DNA from: Aradus depressus
Taxonomy: Eukaryota; Arthropoda; Insecta; Hemiptera; Aradidae
Direction: 5' to 3'
DNA: 64,000 bases
NCBI GenBank assembly: GCA_963662175.1
Contig: OY759224.1
Span: 10,776,550 to 10,840,549, forward strand
Shown: piece by piece, positions 20,949-31,009 of the stretch
Position numbering within the stretch: position 1 is the first letter of the stretch
Layout: the number at the start of each line of letters is the position of its first letter
Translations under genes and position numbers: made by a program
The notes under the pieces: generated by a model
The model's input: the letters and a program-made list of their open reading frames with translations, nothing else
Database searches by the model: none
What the model was told of the DNA's origin: nothing

Positions 20949-21667
20949 CAGTAAACTCCCGATTATCCGCGGGATTGACTGGCGTGGATACCGCGGATAA
21001 TCGAATTTCGCGGATAAGCCGCAAAATTAATAATGGTTAAACAAAGGCACTAAAAAAAACAACACACAAGTAGTGCTTTAAATAAGTTTATTATACAATA
21101 AAAGGACGTACCTGATAACAAAACTCAATCAATGTCATGTAGGTTATTAAAAAGTCATTTTTACTGTTTAACAAAAAAGTCAGTCATTTGCTTTTGCTTT
21201 TTCGTAGTGAAACACTTTATCTTTATTTGTGATTTGAGTTTTCTCAACACCATCTTGTCACAAAGTGATGCGTCGTCTTGCTCTTCAAGGTATTGAATAA
21301 TGCTGTCAATGTGTCCCAATGCTGCATCACGTGCAGATGACTCACTGGTCAGGCGATTCACTCGCACGCTAAGTAAGCAAACATCTGCAGTGCCGCTAGT
21401 CGCGTCCAAAACTGCTCAAGCACACACTACGTATATACCGATATATGTACTGCACAGTAATACTGAACTACATAAACGTTTTGTACTGTACATACATTAT
21501 TAAGTGTACTGTACTGTATGTATATTTGTGATTTACGATTTTTATTACGTTTAAGTATGTATTTAGTAACTTTATTTCAATTTTTGTGAAATAATTTTCG
21601 GTTTCAAAACCTTCCTTTTTTATAAAAATGCCTCCTACAGGCACCGCGGATAATCGAGAGTTTACTG
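20949..21667 (-). mobile_element. Tigger/pogo-like DNA transposon, internally deleted
   Basis: The inverted ends CAGTAAACTCCCGATTATCC and CAGTAAACTCTCGATTATCC (minus strand) differ at one base. Both sides are flanked by TA, the pogo/Tc1-mariner target. The TCGATTATCCGCG end is typical of Tigger elements. Only the C-terminal part of a transposase remains inside (see 21161-21409). Confidence 0.88.
21161..21409 (-). pseudogene. Tigger-like transposase C-terminus
   Basis: About 80 codons ending IKCFTTKKQKQMTDFFVKQ. The segment HIDSIIQYLEEQDD followed by a basic stretch and TDFF matches the C-terminal tail of Tigger/jerky-type transposases as I know them. The DNA-binding domains and the DDE catalytic core are absent. 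The frame has no ATG and begins at a truncation point, so it is a deletion relic inside its own TIRs. Confidence 0.75.
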
Positions 21668-22190
21668 TATAATACAAATTAAAGAAGATCGCGAGGCCAA
21701 AGCCGCCTCAGCCTTCTTGGAGGATTAAGCATGTATCTATGAAACCGAAAAATGTGTTCATATAAAATGTGATATTTAATTTTCTCTATAATGTTTATTT
21801 GAAAATTTTTGATTTTTCAAATATTTCAGAGTATAGTGAAATTCCGTTAAAATCTCGATTTCGAAGTTTTGAACCTTTTTATACTAAAGATATAGGAAAG
21901 TAAAAATTAGAAGGGGGAAACATCTGTTTTGTTGGGTTGGCTAAAAGTTCATTGAACGATACAGCTGCACAAACGTTCACAAAGGTGACCTATTTACAGG
22001 AGTTTAGGTCGTTAGTCTTCCGTTTAAAGCACCTTTAGAAAATAGTGAGATACACTAGAAGTTAATTTCAGACAGATAAATAAACATTTGTTGTTTGAAT
22101 TATAAACAGAATAGGAACTGTATTCAAATAAAGTTCTCAGCTTATATAAAAAAAAAAAAATCTTTTAAATTACCCAGCTGCACGATTTAT
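21668..22190. other. Unassigned sequence
   Basis: No coding or repeat signal recognised. Confidence 0.4.
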
Positions 22191-22197
22191 ATAAGTG

Positions 22198-22520
22198 AGG
22201 GTGCCGGTGGCTCAGTGGTATGCGTGCTTGTCTTCTGAGCTCAAGAACGTGGGTTCGAAACCCGACAAGAGGCCCTTAGTTTATTTTATCTGCGAGGTAA
22301 AATAAACTTAAGCACGCCGTACTTCAGATGGAACGTTAAGCGATGGTCCCGAGAATGTACTCGTTAAAGACCCCTAGGTGAATAAAAATTTAGGGTAGGC
22401 ATTTAGGACTCCCACAGTAGAGTCGGGCTCATGTCCACCAGAGTGAAGAAAGAGCGCTCTGGTAGTAGGCGAAATGACCTCGTAGTTAAAGCCCGGGCAT
22501 GGGTCATAAAACCTAACCTA
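22198..22520 (+). repeat. SINE-A, near full length
   Basis: Head with A box (GGTGGCTCAGTGG) and B box, then a 20-bp deletion near GTCCCGAGAATGTACTCG. The tail is (CCTAA)2. An R2 scrap and a LINE fragment follow immediately. Confidence 0.93.
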
Positions 22521-22547
22521 GAAGTTATGCAATCGTTCAGAAATTTC

Positions 22548-22770
22548 ACCGAATTAGCGCATTAAGTCATTGCAATCCAAAATCCTTCTCCAACAAAACC
22601 CTTCACACTGATCTCAATATTCCCTTTGCCACCAAATTAGCTAAATCATTGTACAAAAAATTATTTTCCACCTTTAGTTCTCACGATAATCCTCCCTCCA
22701 TTCTGCCACACTTCCCGAACGACGCCTTAAGCGCCAGAGAGCGCAGAGACCTTCTCAGATCAGGAAGTGT
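22548..22770 (+). pseudogene. Jockey-like LINE, last C-terminal part
   Basis: In one frame from 22548 the translation reads ISALSHCNPKSFSNKTLH, TDLNIPFATKLAK, then ARERRDLLRSG. TLH-x-DLNIPF followed by a basic end is the extreme C-terminus of jockey-type proteins and parallels LHNDLNIPF at 6.4 kb. The reverse transcriptase core is absent. Confidence 0.75.
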
Positions 22771-22812
22771 CACTGATTATATATGTGTCACTATATATTT
22801 ATATTTCCAAAA

Positions 22813-23335
22813 AGGCTCCAGTGTACTTCCCCACTACAAATAAATCGTTTAAGTTTTCGCTCTAATATCAAAACCAGAGGACCGTTTGCGTTAATATTCA
22901 ACTGTTGACTTACAGGGGCTCCTAAATCCTCATACTAAATTTCGTGTCGATAAATTCATTATATCAACAGTTATTTGGGTTTTTGAATTGATCTCACCCC
23001 TGAACCCCCGTTTCCCTTCTACCAATTCCTCTGAAAATTGATATCGTCCATATGGAATTTTTAATTCACATATGAAATTTTGTGTTGATTCATCTATTAC
23101 AAACGGCAGTTATTACAGTTTTTATGTTAGGCCTCTCTAATCCCCCTCTTCTCTTTGGTCGATTTGGCTGAAAAACAATAGGTGTCATCCTAATGGGGTT
23201 CTGGACACACACACAAAATTTGATGTTGATACATTAATTCTATCGGGAGTTATCGTGTTCACTGACACACAGATTTTTTTTGTTTGTGGAATCTAGAGGT
23301 CGGAACCTAAATGAAATTCCGTTGAAAACTATATA
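22813..23335 (+). repeat. R2 element, best near-complete copy
   Basis: Starts TGTACTTCCCCAC and has the full left module (CGACAGTT-type block with AACTGTTGACTTACAGG). Two 140-bp units follow (TCAACAGTTATTTGGG; ACGGCAGTTATTACAG), then CTATCGGGAGTTATCGTG, ACTGACACACAG and the right module GGAATCTAGAGGTCGG. The distal end is replaced by (TA)n. Confidence 0.88.
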
Positions 23336-23587
23336 TATATATAAATATAATTGTTAGATAGACTGCATAAATGCAAGGCTGCCAGATGACTATAGTGTGT
23401 GGAGTCTGTCCTTCGTATCCCAGACAATCAGCTACTTCCGTTCTCTGTCCACACTGCCAACATTTCATTGAAAATTGTACAAACAAAACCTTTCAGTCCA
23501 AAATTATGTATTAAATGTATACTGTATTCCTACACCATAGAAGAGTTTTACCTTTATGAGTAAAAGTATAAGGGAGAGATGAAAAAT

Positions 23588-23776
23588 CATTGAGCACACC
23601 GTCCTTCGGATGGGACGTTACACAACGGCCCAAGCCTGTACGGTGGTAGAGTGCTTGCTTACTGTGCTCAAGATTGCGGGTTCGAAATCCGGCCAAAATC
23701 CCATCCGGGAGGTAAAAAAAAAATCCTTGAGCATGCTGTCCTTCGGATGGGATATTAAATGATGGTCCCGAATGAC
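23588..23776 (+). repeat. SINE-A-related composite
   Basis: The order is scrambled: a middle block (CCGTCCTTCGGATGGGACGT), then a tRNA-like head with B box GGTTCGAAATCC, then the middle block again. Either two copies recombined or this is a related subfamily. Confidence 0.7.
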
Positions 23777-23918
23777 TGGACGTCCCAAATATTATCAGGT
23801 CTTGGTGATTTTGACTCCAAGTTGTTCTTCTTTCACAGGAAGAACACCCCAAACTGTTAGTGTGGGAGTATCTAGACTCCAGAACATGTGGCTCTCTAAT
23901 GTCCGCTGTACGACCAAG

Positions 23919-24032
23919 CTAGGGTGGAGTTGATTCATGGGACAAGATCGTATTTGAGACTGGATCTACGCCAGATGATGATGGAAACAGACTACCCGAT
24001 GTTCTGCCGATTCGTCGGCTCCTGGCGCAGTC
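23919..24032 (+). repeat. R8 repeat, copy 1
   Basis: AGGGTGGAGT, GACTACCC and CCGATTCGTCGGCTCCTGGCG correspond in order and spacing to 53162-53272. Identity unknown; GC-richer than the surroundings. Confidence 0.6.
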
Positions 24033-24169
24033 CCTCAGTAACCCCTTGATCCCTGGGCTCTTCTAACGTTGACTGGATGATATTGCTACAATGCAAGGCG
24101 CACCCTCCTTTAAAACCTAAAAAAAAATAACAAATGGTTATTTTTTATTTTTATTTCAAATAATATTTG

Positions 24170-24350
24170 CCCAGGTCTACTGGACACACATATAAAATTT
24201 CGCGTCGAAGTATTCATTCTATTTTGACTTACCATGTTCACAGACACACACACACTGAAAAACATGAAATTTCGTTGAAAACTCCGCATTGAATTTCTGA
24301 CCGATACATATGTAACTTCCTCTATTCTTTCTTAGATATAAGCTGGGGAA
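24170..24350 (+). repeat. R2 right part
   Basis: AAATTTCGCGTCGAAG, ACAGACACACACAC, GAAATTTCGTTGAAAACTCC, then TAAGCTGGGGAAAT, which is the R2 right end. Confidence 0.75.
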
Positions 24351-24539
24351 ATAGAGATGAGCTGAGTTTCCACGAATCTCATTTTCAATCCTTTCCTAAG
24401 TTCAAAATAAGAATTCTAGAATCTTCATCATTATTTGATTTGAAGTACTTCACCTGGTGTAAATTTATATAATATAAGAAGCAGCAAATCTCCAAACTAC
24501 TTTTGATCATATTGTATTATATTCAAATTATTATTTATA

Positions 24540-24789
24540 TTAATAAAGCTGAAAACTGGGTTTGTTTGTTCCAACAACACTCCTAAAAGGCTTGACGGAT
24601 TTTCATAAAACGTCACATGTATCCTTTTGAGTCTGGTTAAAAAATAGGCTATATGTTACGTCACAAAATTTTGGACGAGAGGGGGGATTGTGGGGGTGGG
24701 CAAGTAAAAAATCAATGAGAGCTCAATAACGGCTAATCAGATTTAATTGGAATTTCACATGTAGCATCCTTTAAATCAGGTTCACACCA
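24540..24789 (+). repeat. Unclassified repeat-like segment
   Basis: AAGGCTTGACGGATTTTCATA and similar phrases look like a common arthropod interspersed repeat, but there is no second copy in the window to prove it. Confidence 0.35.
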
Positions 24790-24960
24790 GTTATCCAGGC
24801 TAACTCCCTCTGGAACTCTCTCCCTCTCCAGATTCGCTATGCTTCTACTCTTCTTTCATTTAAGTCCCTACTTTTCTGCTATCTCTTAACAACAAAACTC
24901 AGATTCCTAAGGCTGACAAGTATAAGAGGAGTCATGTTCCGATTATATTCGATATTCAAT
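24790..24960 (+). pseudogene. L2/CR1-like LINE C-terminus
   Basis: The frame gives ANSLWNSLPLQIRYASTLLS followed by FKSLLFCYLL. The WNSLP...SFKS...L pattern is the C-terminal signature of CR1/L2-type LINE proteins. Only this short end survives. Confidence 0.7.
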
Positions 24961-25063
24961 TCGGTTAAGAGCGTAGTAGATAATCAAATTATCTGTCGGA
25001 ACGTTACTTTTTTCTACATTTGAATATTAATTATAATCTGAAGTAAAAAGTAGCTAAAGCCCG

Positions 25064-25093
25064 GGCACGCCCCCCCCCCTGGCTACGCCCCTG
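25064..25093 (+). repeat. R4 hAT-type MITE, end fragment
   Basis: A poly-C stretch followed by CTGGCTACGCCCCTG, the right terminus of R4, with nothing of the interior. Confidence 0.75.
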
Positions 25094-25224
25094 AAAGGCA
25101 GTATAAAATAAATATGCTAAGGGGGAGGAGGTGAGTGTACAGAAGTAGTTGGTATAAGAAAGTCTTGAATGGCCAAATCACATATATTTCATTTTTATTT
25201 TTTTATTTCATGTATTATTTGAAT

Positions 25225-25760
25225 TCGGAGATTGGGCACAACATATTCATTCTATAGGGAGTTATTGTGTTCACAAACTCAAAATTTTTTTTTTTTTTAG
25301 TTTTTGGAAACTTAAATTCCAGTGAAAACTCGACTTCAGATTTTTGACAGATTTCATCTCTTCCTCTGGTTTTTCGCATAGTTGGGGAAGTGGAAAGTTG
25401 CAATAAATAATCATGGTGTTCGAGAGATAGAGTTTTTTCTTTTTTATTATTTAAAAAGTATAGGGGGAAGTTATACAATCGGTCAAAAAATCGATTCGGA
25501 TTTTCAACGAAATTTCATATTTTCCGACCTCTAGATTCCGAATATTAAAAAAAAAAATTTTTGGGGAGACTAATATAAACTTTAGTAACTACCTACCGTT
25601 TTAATGAATGTATCGACATAAAATTTCATATTTAGGATTAAGATTTAGAAGCCCCTATTTCAGTCAACTGTTGAATAATAGTTCAAACGGTCGACGGAAG
25701 TGAGTGAAAATTTAATTGATTAATTTGTTCTGGGGAAGTACATTGACGATTTTTTTTTAT
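25225..25760. repeat. R2 pieces in both orientations
   Basis: 25225-25400 is the right part in plus orientation (TTCATTCTATAGGGAG to TAGTTGGGGAAGTG). 25455-25760 is a minus-oriented copy from its right end (AAAGTATAGGGGGAAG) through one unit to GTTCTGGGGAAGTACATTG. Confidence 0.78.
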
Positions 25761-26069
25761 AGTAAGCACACTGTTTCTGTGATAAAATATATACTGATCA
25801 GACTTTTATCACATAATTCAAACATATCACTTACTACTTATGGGTTGCTGCAGTTTGATCTAATTGCAACATGCAGCAAACACATTTTAGTGGATTGAAC
25901 GTTTTGATCCTTGTTGCCATCCAATGTACCAGTCAGTCAGCCGAAACCAGGTCGAACTTTCTCACATCAGTAGCGTCGAAAGGCCAGGTTGCTCGACTGA
26001 TTGTAATTCGAAACTGGAATTTGCACGGTCGACTGTTCCGCTAATTTCACCGTTCGATTCGAGTCAATG

Positions 26070-26230
26070 CTTCTAAATGCCCCATAAACCATATACACAA
26101 CTATAATGAACAACAGCGTTTCTCCTAGTTGTTTCTGTGCTCAATTTTAAAATGAATTACAGAAAAATTGGGATGATAGGTTTTAAAAATATGAACAATA
26201 TTGAAAACTAAAAAACAAAAACAATATACT
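26070..26230 (+). repeat. R5 segment, inverted relative to 15.6 kb
   Basis: AACCATATACACAACTATAA, AGTTGTTTCTGTGCTCAATT and ATTACAGAAAAATTGGGATG are the reverse complement of 15541-15710 with few changes. In both places it abuts an R2 left end. Confidence 0.75.
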
Positions 26231-26412
26231 TCCCCAGAACGAATTAATCAATTAACTTTTCGTTCCCTTCCATTTGCTCTAATATTCAACAGTTGACTTA
26301 CTTAGGGGCTCCTAAATTCTCCAACTAAATTTTGTGTCGATGAATTCATAACAACGACAGTTATTAATGTTTTTTAGTTATGCCTCCCTTTTGGCTCATC
26401 AGAAAATTAATA
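26225..26412 (+). repeat. R2 left module, target of the RTE insertion
   Basis: Starts ATACTTCCCCAGAACGAATT and proceeds through TCTCCAACTAAATTTTGTG to the unit start. It is cut at AGAAAATTAATA (26401-26412). The second half resumes at 27281. Confidence 0.8.
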
Positions 26413-27280
26413 CTTTACTTTACTTTCCCTGGCGCTACGGTCCTTGTAGAACTTGGGCCTCCTCAACAATCTTCCGCCATTCTACTCTATCCTCGGCCTC
26501 CCGTCTCCATCTTCTCACACCCATCGTTCTGAGGTCGTCCTCCAGCCAGTCCTCCCGGATGTCCTTCCAGTATCTTCCTCGGCAATCTGTCTGGCTCCAT
26601 CCTCTGTAAATGCCTCAGCCATCGCAGCCGCCCCTGCTTCACTAAGGTCACCAGGTCCGGACTCTTGTACAGGTCCCTCAGCTCCCTATTGGTCCGTATC
26701 CTCCATCTATCCGCCTCTGGAGTTGGGCTGTATATCTTCCTCAATACCTTCCTCTCCCACGTATTGATTTCGTCCCTCCTAGTCAGGAACCAGGTTTCAC
26801 TCGCATATGTGACGACCGGTCTCAGGACTGTTTTATAAATTTCTATTTTGTCGTCTCGGGACATAGTCCTCGATCCGAGCACCTTCTGCAGTGACCGGTT
26901 GCATCTATTCCCGGCCGTTATCCTCGCTTTGATGTCTTCTTTAACGTCGTTCCTTTCCGTGATAACGGCCCCCAGGTACTTGAAGCTATCCACCCGGTCA
27001 AACCTGCAACCTCCAAGTACGAGTTCCTTCTCTTTTACTTCTTTCCTCGTGGTTCTCATATACTTGGTTTTGCCCTCGTTGACAAGAAGACCAAGCTTCC
27101 TGGGCTCCTCGTCACATTCCTGGAACGCCCCCGCCAATGCAGCTTTAGTTCGTCCGGTTATGACCACGTCGTCCGCATATGCGAGATGCTGACTGAGCCT
27201 GTTATATATAGTGCCATCAGGATTCGTACGGATGTCCCTAATAGCTTTCTCCAGTGTTATATTGAAGATTAAGCGAAGAA
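26413..27280 (-). pseudogene. RTE-like LINE, 5'-truncated reverse transcriptase
   Basis: The minus-strand frame begins within the reverse transcriptase palm (IFNITLEKAIRDI) and has the catalytic YADD (in SQHLAYADDVVITGR). The thumb follows: KYLGAVIT, ITAGNRCNRSLQKVLGSRT, VVTYASETWFLTRRD, then RIRTNRELRDLY and RLRWLRHLQRMEPDRLPRK. Near 26536-26555 two small deletions (29 and 9 nt relative to the 53.7-kb copy) shift the frame, so the C-terminus is lost. The 3' end is GGGAAAGTAAAGTAAAGTA. The copy is flanked by A-rich AGAAATTAATA-like duplicates (26401-26412, 27281-27292) inside R2. The endonuclease and most of the palm are missing. I place it with RTE-type elements by its thumb motifs. Confidence 0.87.
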
Positions 27281-27420
27281 GAGAAATTAATAGGTGTCGT
27301 AAAAATTTTTTTTTTGAAAAATTTATTTTTAATTTTTTTAAAATTTTTTTGAAAATTACGTAATTATTATTATTATGAAGTAATGGCCGATTACATAACT
27401 TCACCTATACTCCGTCAATT
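27281..27420 (+). repeat. R2 continuation after the RTE insertion
   Basis: TTAATAGGTGTCGT resumes the R2 unit interrupted at 26412. A low-complexity T/A block follows, then CCGATTACATAACTTCACC, the right module. Confidence 0.7.
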
Positions 27421-27479
27421 GTGAAAGTTTTCGTCGATATTTAAATTTTTACAATCTTCTGAATTTAAAAAAATTAAAA

Positions 27480-28265
27480 AAAGTTTTGTCTGTATATCAA
27501 CATTTAGAATGAATGAATCGACATGAAATTTTTTATGTGAATCCAGAATCCCATAAGAATGACTTTTATTGATTTTCAGCGATATTGATTGAAGAGAAAA
27601 AGAGTACAATGAGAGAGTGGAAACTTCGTTATTGTAAATATATTCTAGTTGGTTTTCAGTGCCGGTGATCCACCGACTTTTTTTAGTTTATTTTTTTACT
27701 TTCTTTTTTTTTTTTTTTTGATAACGGTATCTCTGCCCCTGACCCTTGACTGATAGATTTTTTTTAATGAGAACGAAAAAAGTTTAAAACCCCTCGTAAA
27801 CGTCTGTTTCGCTTCACACTTCAGGCTTACATTGAAAATATTGTTAATATATTATTATTTTTGTTGTTAAACTGCAATTTAAAAGCCTTTTTTGAAATAC
27901 GCTGCTCATAAATTGTAAAATGTTTTTTTGTTTAATTTCATGGATATCTCTCTGCCTGTGAACACGATAACTCCCGATAGAATTAATCTATCGACATGAT
28001 ATCTTCCAGAACCCTCTAACGACGACACCTATTGTTTTTCAGCCAAATCGACTTAAAGAAAGGGGGAATTAGTGGGGAGGCTTAACTCAAAAACGAAACA
28101 GAATATAGTATGAGGATTTAGGAACCTTAAGTCAACTGTTGAATATTAACGCAAAAGATCGACTCGTTTTGCACAGGGAGCGAAAAGTTATTTGATTAAT
28201 TTCGTTCTAAGGAATTACACCGCCGATGATTCACCGACGATTTATTTTTGAAATTCCAGTGGAAA
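27480..28265 (-). repeat. Two R2 copies in tandem
   Basis: 27480-27690 carries one unit and the outer block (GCCGGTGATCCACCGAC). 27930-28265 is a longer copy from CTGTGAACACGATAACTCC to CGCCGATGATTCACCGACG. Confidence 0.75.
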
Positions 28266-28620
28266 CCTAACATCAAATTATATTTAGTTAGGTTTGCTAA
28301 ATGATAGCTCGCATCAAAAGGAATTTAAAAATCCTAAAAAGTCTAGTGCCGAGCAAATGCAAGAGCTACGGCAGCATCGAAAAGTAAATGAAATGTTAAT
28401 ACGAAACACTTGTTATGATTTTATCCCGACGTTTTCACGGAAAATCTATGGCGTGGACCTTGACTACGCCTTAATTTATTTTTTAGATTTGCTGAAGGAT
28501 ACTGTGAGGTCCTTCAGGTATCTGTAGACCCCAGCACCTCCATGGAAGGGATAAGAGGATTGGTTGATGAGACCTAGTTCGCATTATGCTAGTAATTTAG
28601 TTGAGTGGCAAGTAATTTAG
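28266..28620 (+). repeat. R7 repeat, short arm
   Basis: Same sequence as 31010-31800 read on the other strand but lacking about 430 bp after AACATCAAATTATATT. It includes a frame with QKEFKNPKKSSAEQMQELRQ. KKSSAEQM-x-E-x-R is reminiscent of the N-terminal basic motif in some arthropod transposon proteins, but I cannot identify it. No complete gene. Confidence 0.6.
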
Positions 28621-28851
28621 TAAATAAACGTTTGTGAACCACGAATATTTAGTCGAGTTGTTTAATAAGTGATTTAGTCGAGTCAATCCATTTATTTATA
28701 TATTTTCGGGCAAGTAGCACCCCCCAGCACGCTGCACTGTTTACTTAAATCATCCACTAAACATGTCCGGCTCAATCTGAACCTCTAGTAGTGCTCATTA
28801 TTTTTTTTTGCAAAATGCCGTTTCGTTTGAGCGAAGAGACAACGTAAAAAT

Positions 28852-29338
28852 TCAGAAATAGTTGATTTTCCAAGTCGAAAGAGATGTGAGTGTCCTTAAA
28901 CAACTTTCCGTCATTCTCAAAGTTGCGAAGTATTCTTTGGGATCTTCTAACGCAATTTCCCTGAAAAGAGAATTCGTAGCTCCTAGTTCATCTCTTCTAT
29001 TAATCCATTTTCTTATCCATATTTTCTTTTCTTTCATCTCACTAATTTCTTCTTCCATCTATTCCAAAATAGCCACTGCAATAAGCTTTATTACATTATT
29101 TACTTTGTTGCGTTGCAGTTTGTTATTTTTCACGAGAAGAGTTCGGCACTCACTGTCACTATCACTGTCACTAGCACTGACACTATCACTTTCAGTGTCA
29201 CTATCACTGTCACTATAACTGTCAGTGTCGCTATCACTGTCACTATCACTATCACAGTCACTATCACTGTCAGTGTCGCTATCACTGTCATTGTCACTAT
29301 CACAATCACTGTCACTATCACTGTACTTACACGTTACT
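28852..29338 (-). pseudogene. PIF/Harbinger (HARBI1-like) N-terminal fragment with Asp/Ser-repeat extension
   Basis: The ORF 29058-28852 has KKIWIRKWINRRDELGATNS, LFREIALEDPKEYFATLRM, the N-terminal helix-turn-helix-like region that precedes the nuclease in arthropod Harbinger transposases. The same frame stays open upstream across one TAG (29059-29061) for about 90 more codons: a leader ending VAILE, a basic stretch, and a long run of Ser-Asp pairs encoded by the hexamer repeat. The frame stops after STWKINYF. The DDE nuclease is absent, so this is a fragment. The repeat could also be an unrelated neighbour that is in frame by chance. Confidence 0.65.
29143..29330. repeat. Hexanucleotide minisatellite (TCACTG/TCACTA)n
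   Basis: About 30 imperfect hexamers. On the minus strand they read AGTGAC/AGTGAT, that is Ser-Asp pairs, without a stop. Because the unit is a multiple of three, every frame stays open, which also creates spurious Thr-Val and Ser-Leu frames. Confidence 0.93.
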
Positions 29339-29344
29339 AAATTA

Positions 29345-30365
29345 CTAGCATATTGCGAACAAGGCCTTAGGTCCCTCTAAAAATCTGTAAAACACTATAT
29401 AAATCACTATAGCAATGAAACAATAAGCAAAAACGTTAATTGAAATTTCAAACCGCCATAACACCGGAAATATGCAAAAACGGGCGAAATACGCGAGCGG
29501 GAAAGCATTCGATATTTCTGAATGTAACAATTTCACAACTACACAAAAATTTCGAAATCGGATGAGTGACAGTTTTGGCATGGAATGACACAGGTCTGAA
29601 TAAATCCAATAAAATAATAATCAAAACATGACTATTTGAGCCGAGTTCAAAATATTTTTTTTAATATATAACTAAGGTGTTGAGATCAAACGAGTAAGAA
29701 TCATGAAAATCAATTTTTCAAACATTTTTTTTCTAAACAATCCCGAACAACGCTAAGTAATACAGATAGTATCTTATATTTATTTTAGAACCTGTTCACG
29801 GTATCCTTAAAGTTGCTCAATATTATCAATTATTATCCCCCTCCCCCCCCCCAAAAAAAAATGTCACCCTACAATTTAGTCACAATTTAGGTGCTGAGGC
29901 ACCGACCTCAATAAAACAAACAATAGAGATCAGTTGAAATAATTTTATGGTAATAATTTAAAAAAAAAAACGTTTGTCTACGTTGTAAACGGAAACATCT
30001 AAATAGCCACACAGAACAATAGTGTGTGGACGAGTCGGTGAGGCTAGACCTGCCGGAAGAGTGCATTGTAAAGCAACAAGGTTGAATCTGTAAAAACAAT
30101 CACCTGATTCAACTACGGAAACAGGAACCACTCACTTCCCATTGTAGCAAATTCGAACTCTATTTTCTTCGGAATTTTAATTTCCCATGTTTCAATTAAA
30201 CATGTTATGTCCGGGAAAATTTCTAGTGTGTGTTTCTTTATAAAAATATGAAAAATGTGTATCACCGGCGATGTACAATTTTTTTTCTGAAGACTCTGCT
30301 GTAAAACGTAGGAGAGATAAGAGTTTGAAATGAAATGAAAAAAAATGTAGTAAATTTTCAGCCAA
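29345..30365. other. Mostly unassigned sequence
   Basis: 29340-29375 (minus) repeats the end of R7 (ATATGCTAGTAATTTAG). The rest shows no motif. The frames found here are short and without recognisable domains. Confidence 0.45.
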
Positions 30366-30368
30366 ATT

Positions 30369-30413
30369 TGGTAGTAGGCGATACAACCTCATTGTTATAG
30401 CACGTCATGAGTC
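30369..30413 (+). repeat. SINE-A 3' scrap
   Basis: TTGGTAGTAGGCGATACAACC and GTCATGAGTCGCAATA correspond to the last 60 bp of SINE-A with a deletion. Confidence 0.65.
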
Positions 30414-30536
30414 GCAATATAACATCTTCGATAACAATGCAATTAGTTATATCTGCTGGTCGTAAAATTTAAATATTTTATCAGATAAGGCTTGTTTGTC
30501 GATGCAGAAAATGACAGTTTATGGAGCCATTAAAAG

Positions 30537-30770
30537 TCGTCGGTGAATCACCGACGTGTACTTCCCCAGAACGAATTAATCAATTAACTTTTCGCTCGCC
30601 CTCCAAAACCAGTCGACCGTTTGAGGTTATATTAAACAGTTGACTTACATAGGAGCTCCTAAATTCTCATACTAAATTTCGAGGGTTCTGGATTTACAAA
30701 TTCCAGAACTCAGCATCGAATTTCTGACCGATTACTTACTCTATACTTCGTATTGCTGAGAAAGTAAAAA
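30537..30770 (+). repeat. R2 element, internally deleted but with both ends
   Basis: Outer block GTCGTCGGTGAATCACCGAC, left end TGTACTTCCCCAGAACG, left module, a jump to GAGGGTTCTGGATTTAC, then the right module ending TTGCTGAGAAAGTA. Confidence 0.82.
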
Positions 30771-31009
30771 AAAAAACTAGTGAAAGATAGATAAATTGAA
30801 TCTTAGTAGAGGATTGTATATGCATAGGAGGCTGTTAGTCAATAAATGCACTTTATGTACTCAATGAGAACACATTATCTATTTGGGTGAGATGCATGGC
30901 CACTGGTTCAGAGTTAAAGAGGAACTCTCAACATCTCACATGCATCTTCATAATGCAAGCTATAAGTCAGTTGGACAGACTCCAGCCAGCGAGTATATTC
31001 GACTAAATT

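Noticed and set aside
26453..27192. Plus-strand frames over the RTE-like LINE
   Set aside because: Antisense shadows of the reverse transcriptase frame, which carries YADD on the minus strand.
29113..29340. Thr-Val-rich and similar frames over the hexamer repeat as genes
   Set aside because: A repeat unit of six bases keeps all frames open. Only the Ser-Asp frame is noted, because it continues into a transposase-like frame.
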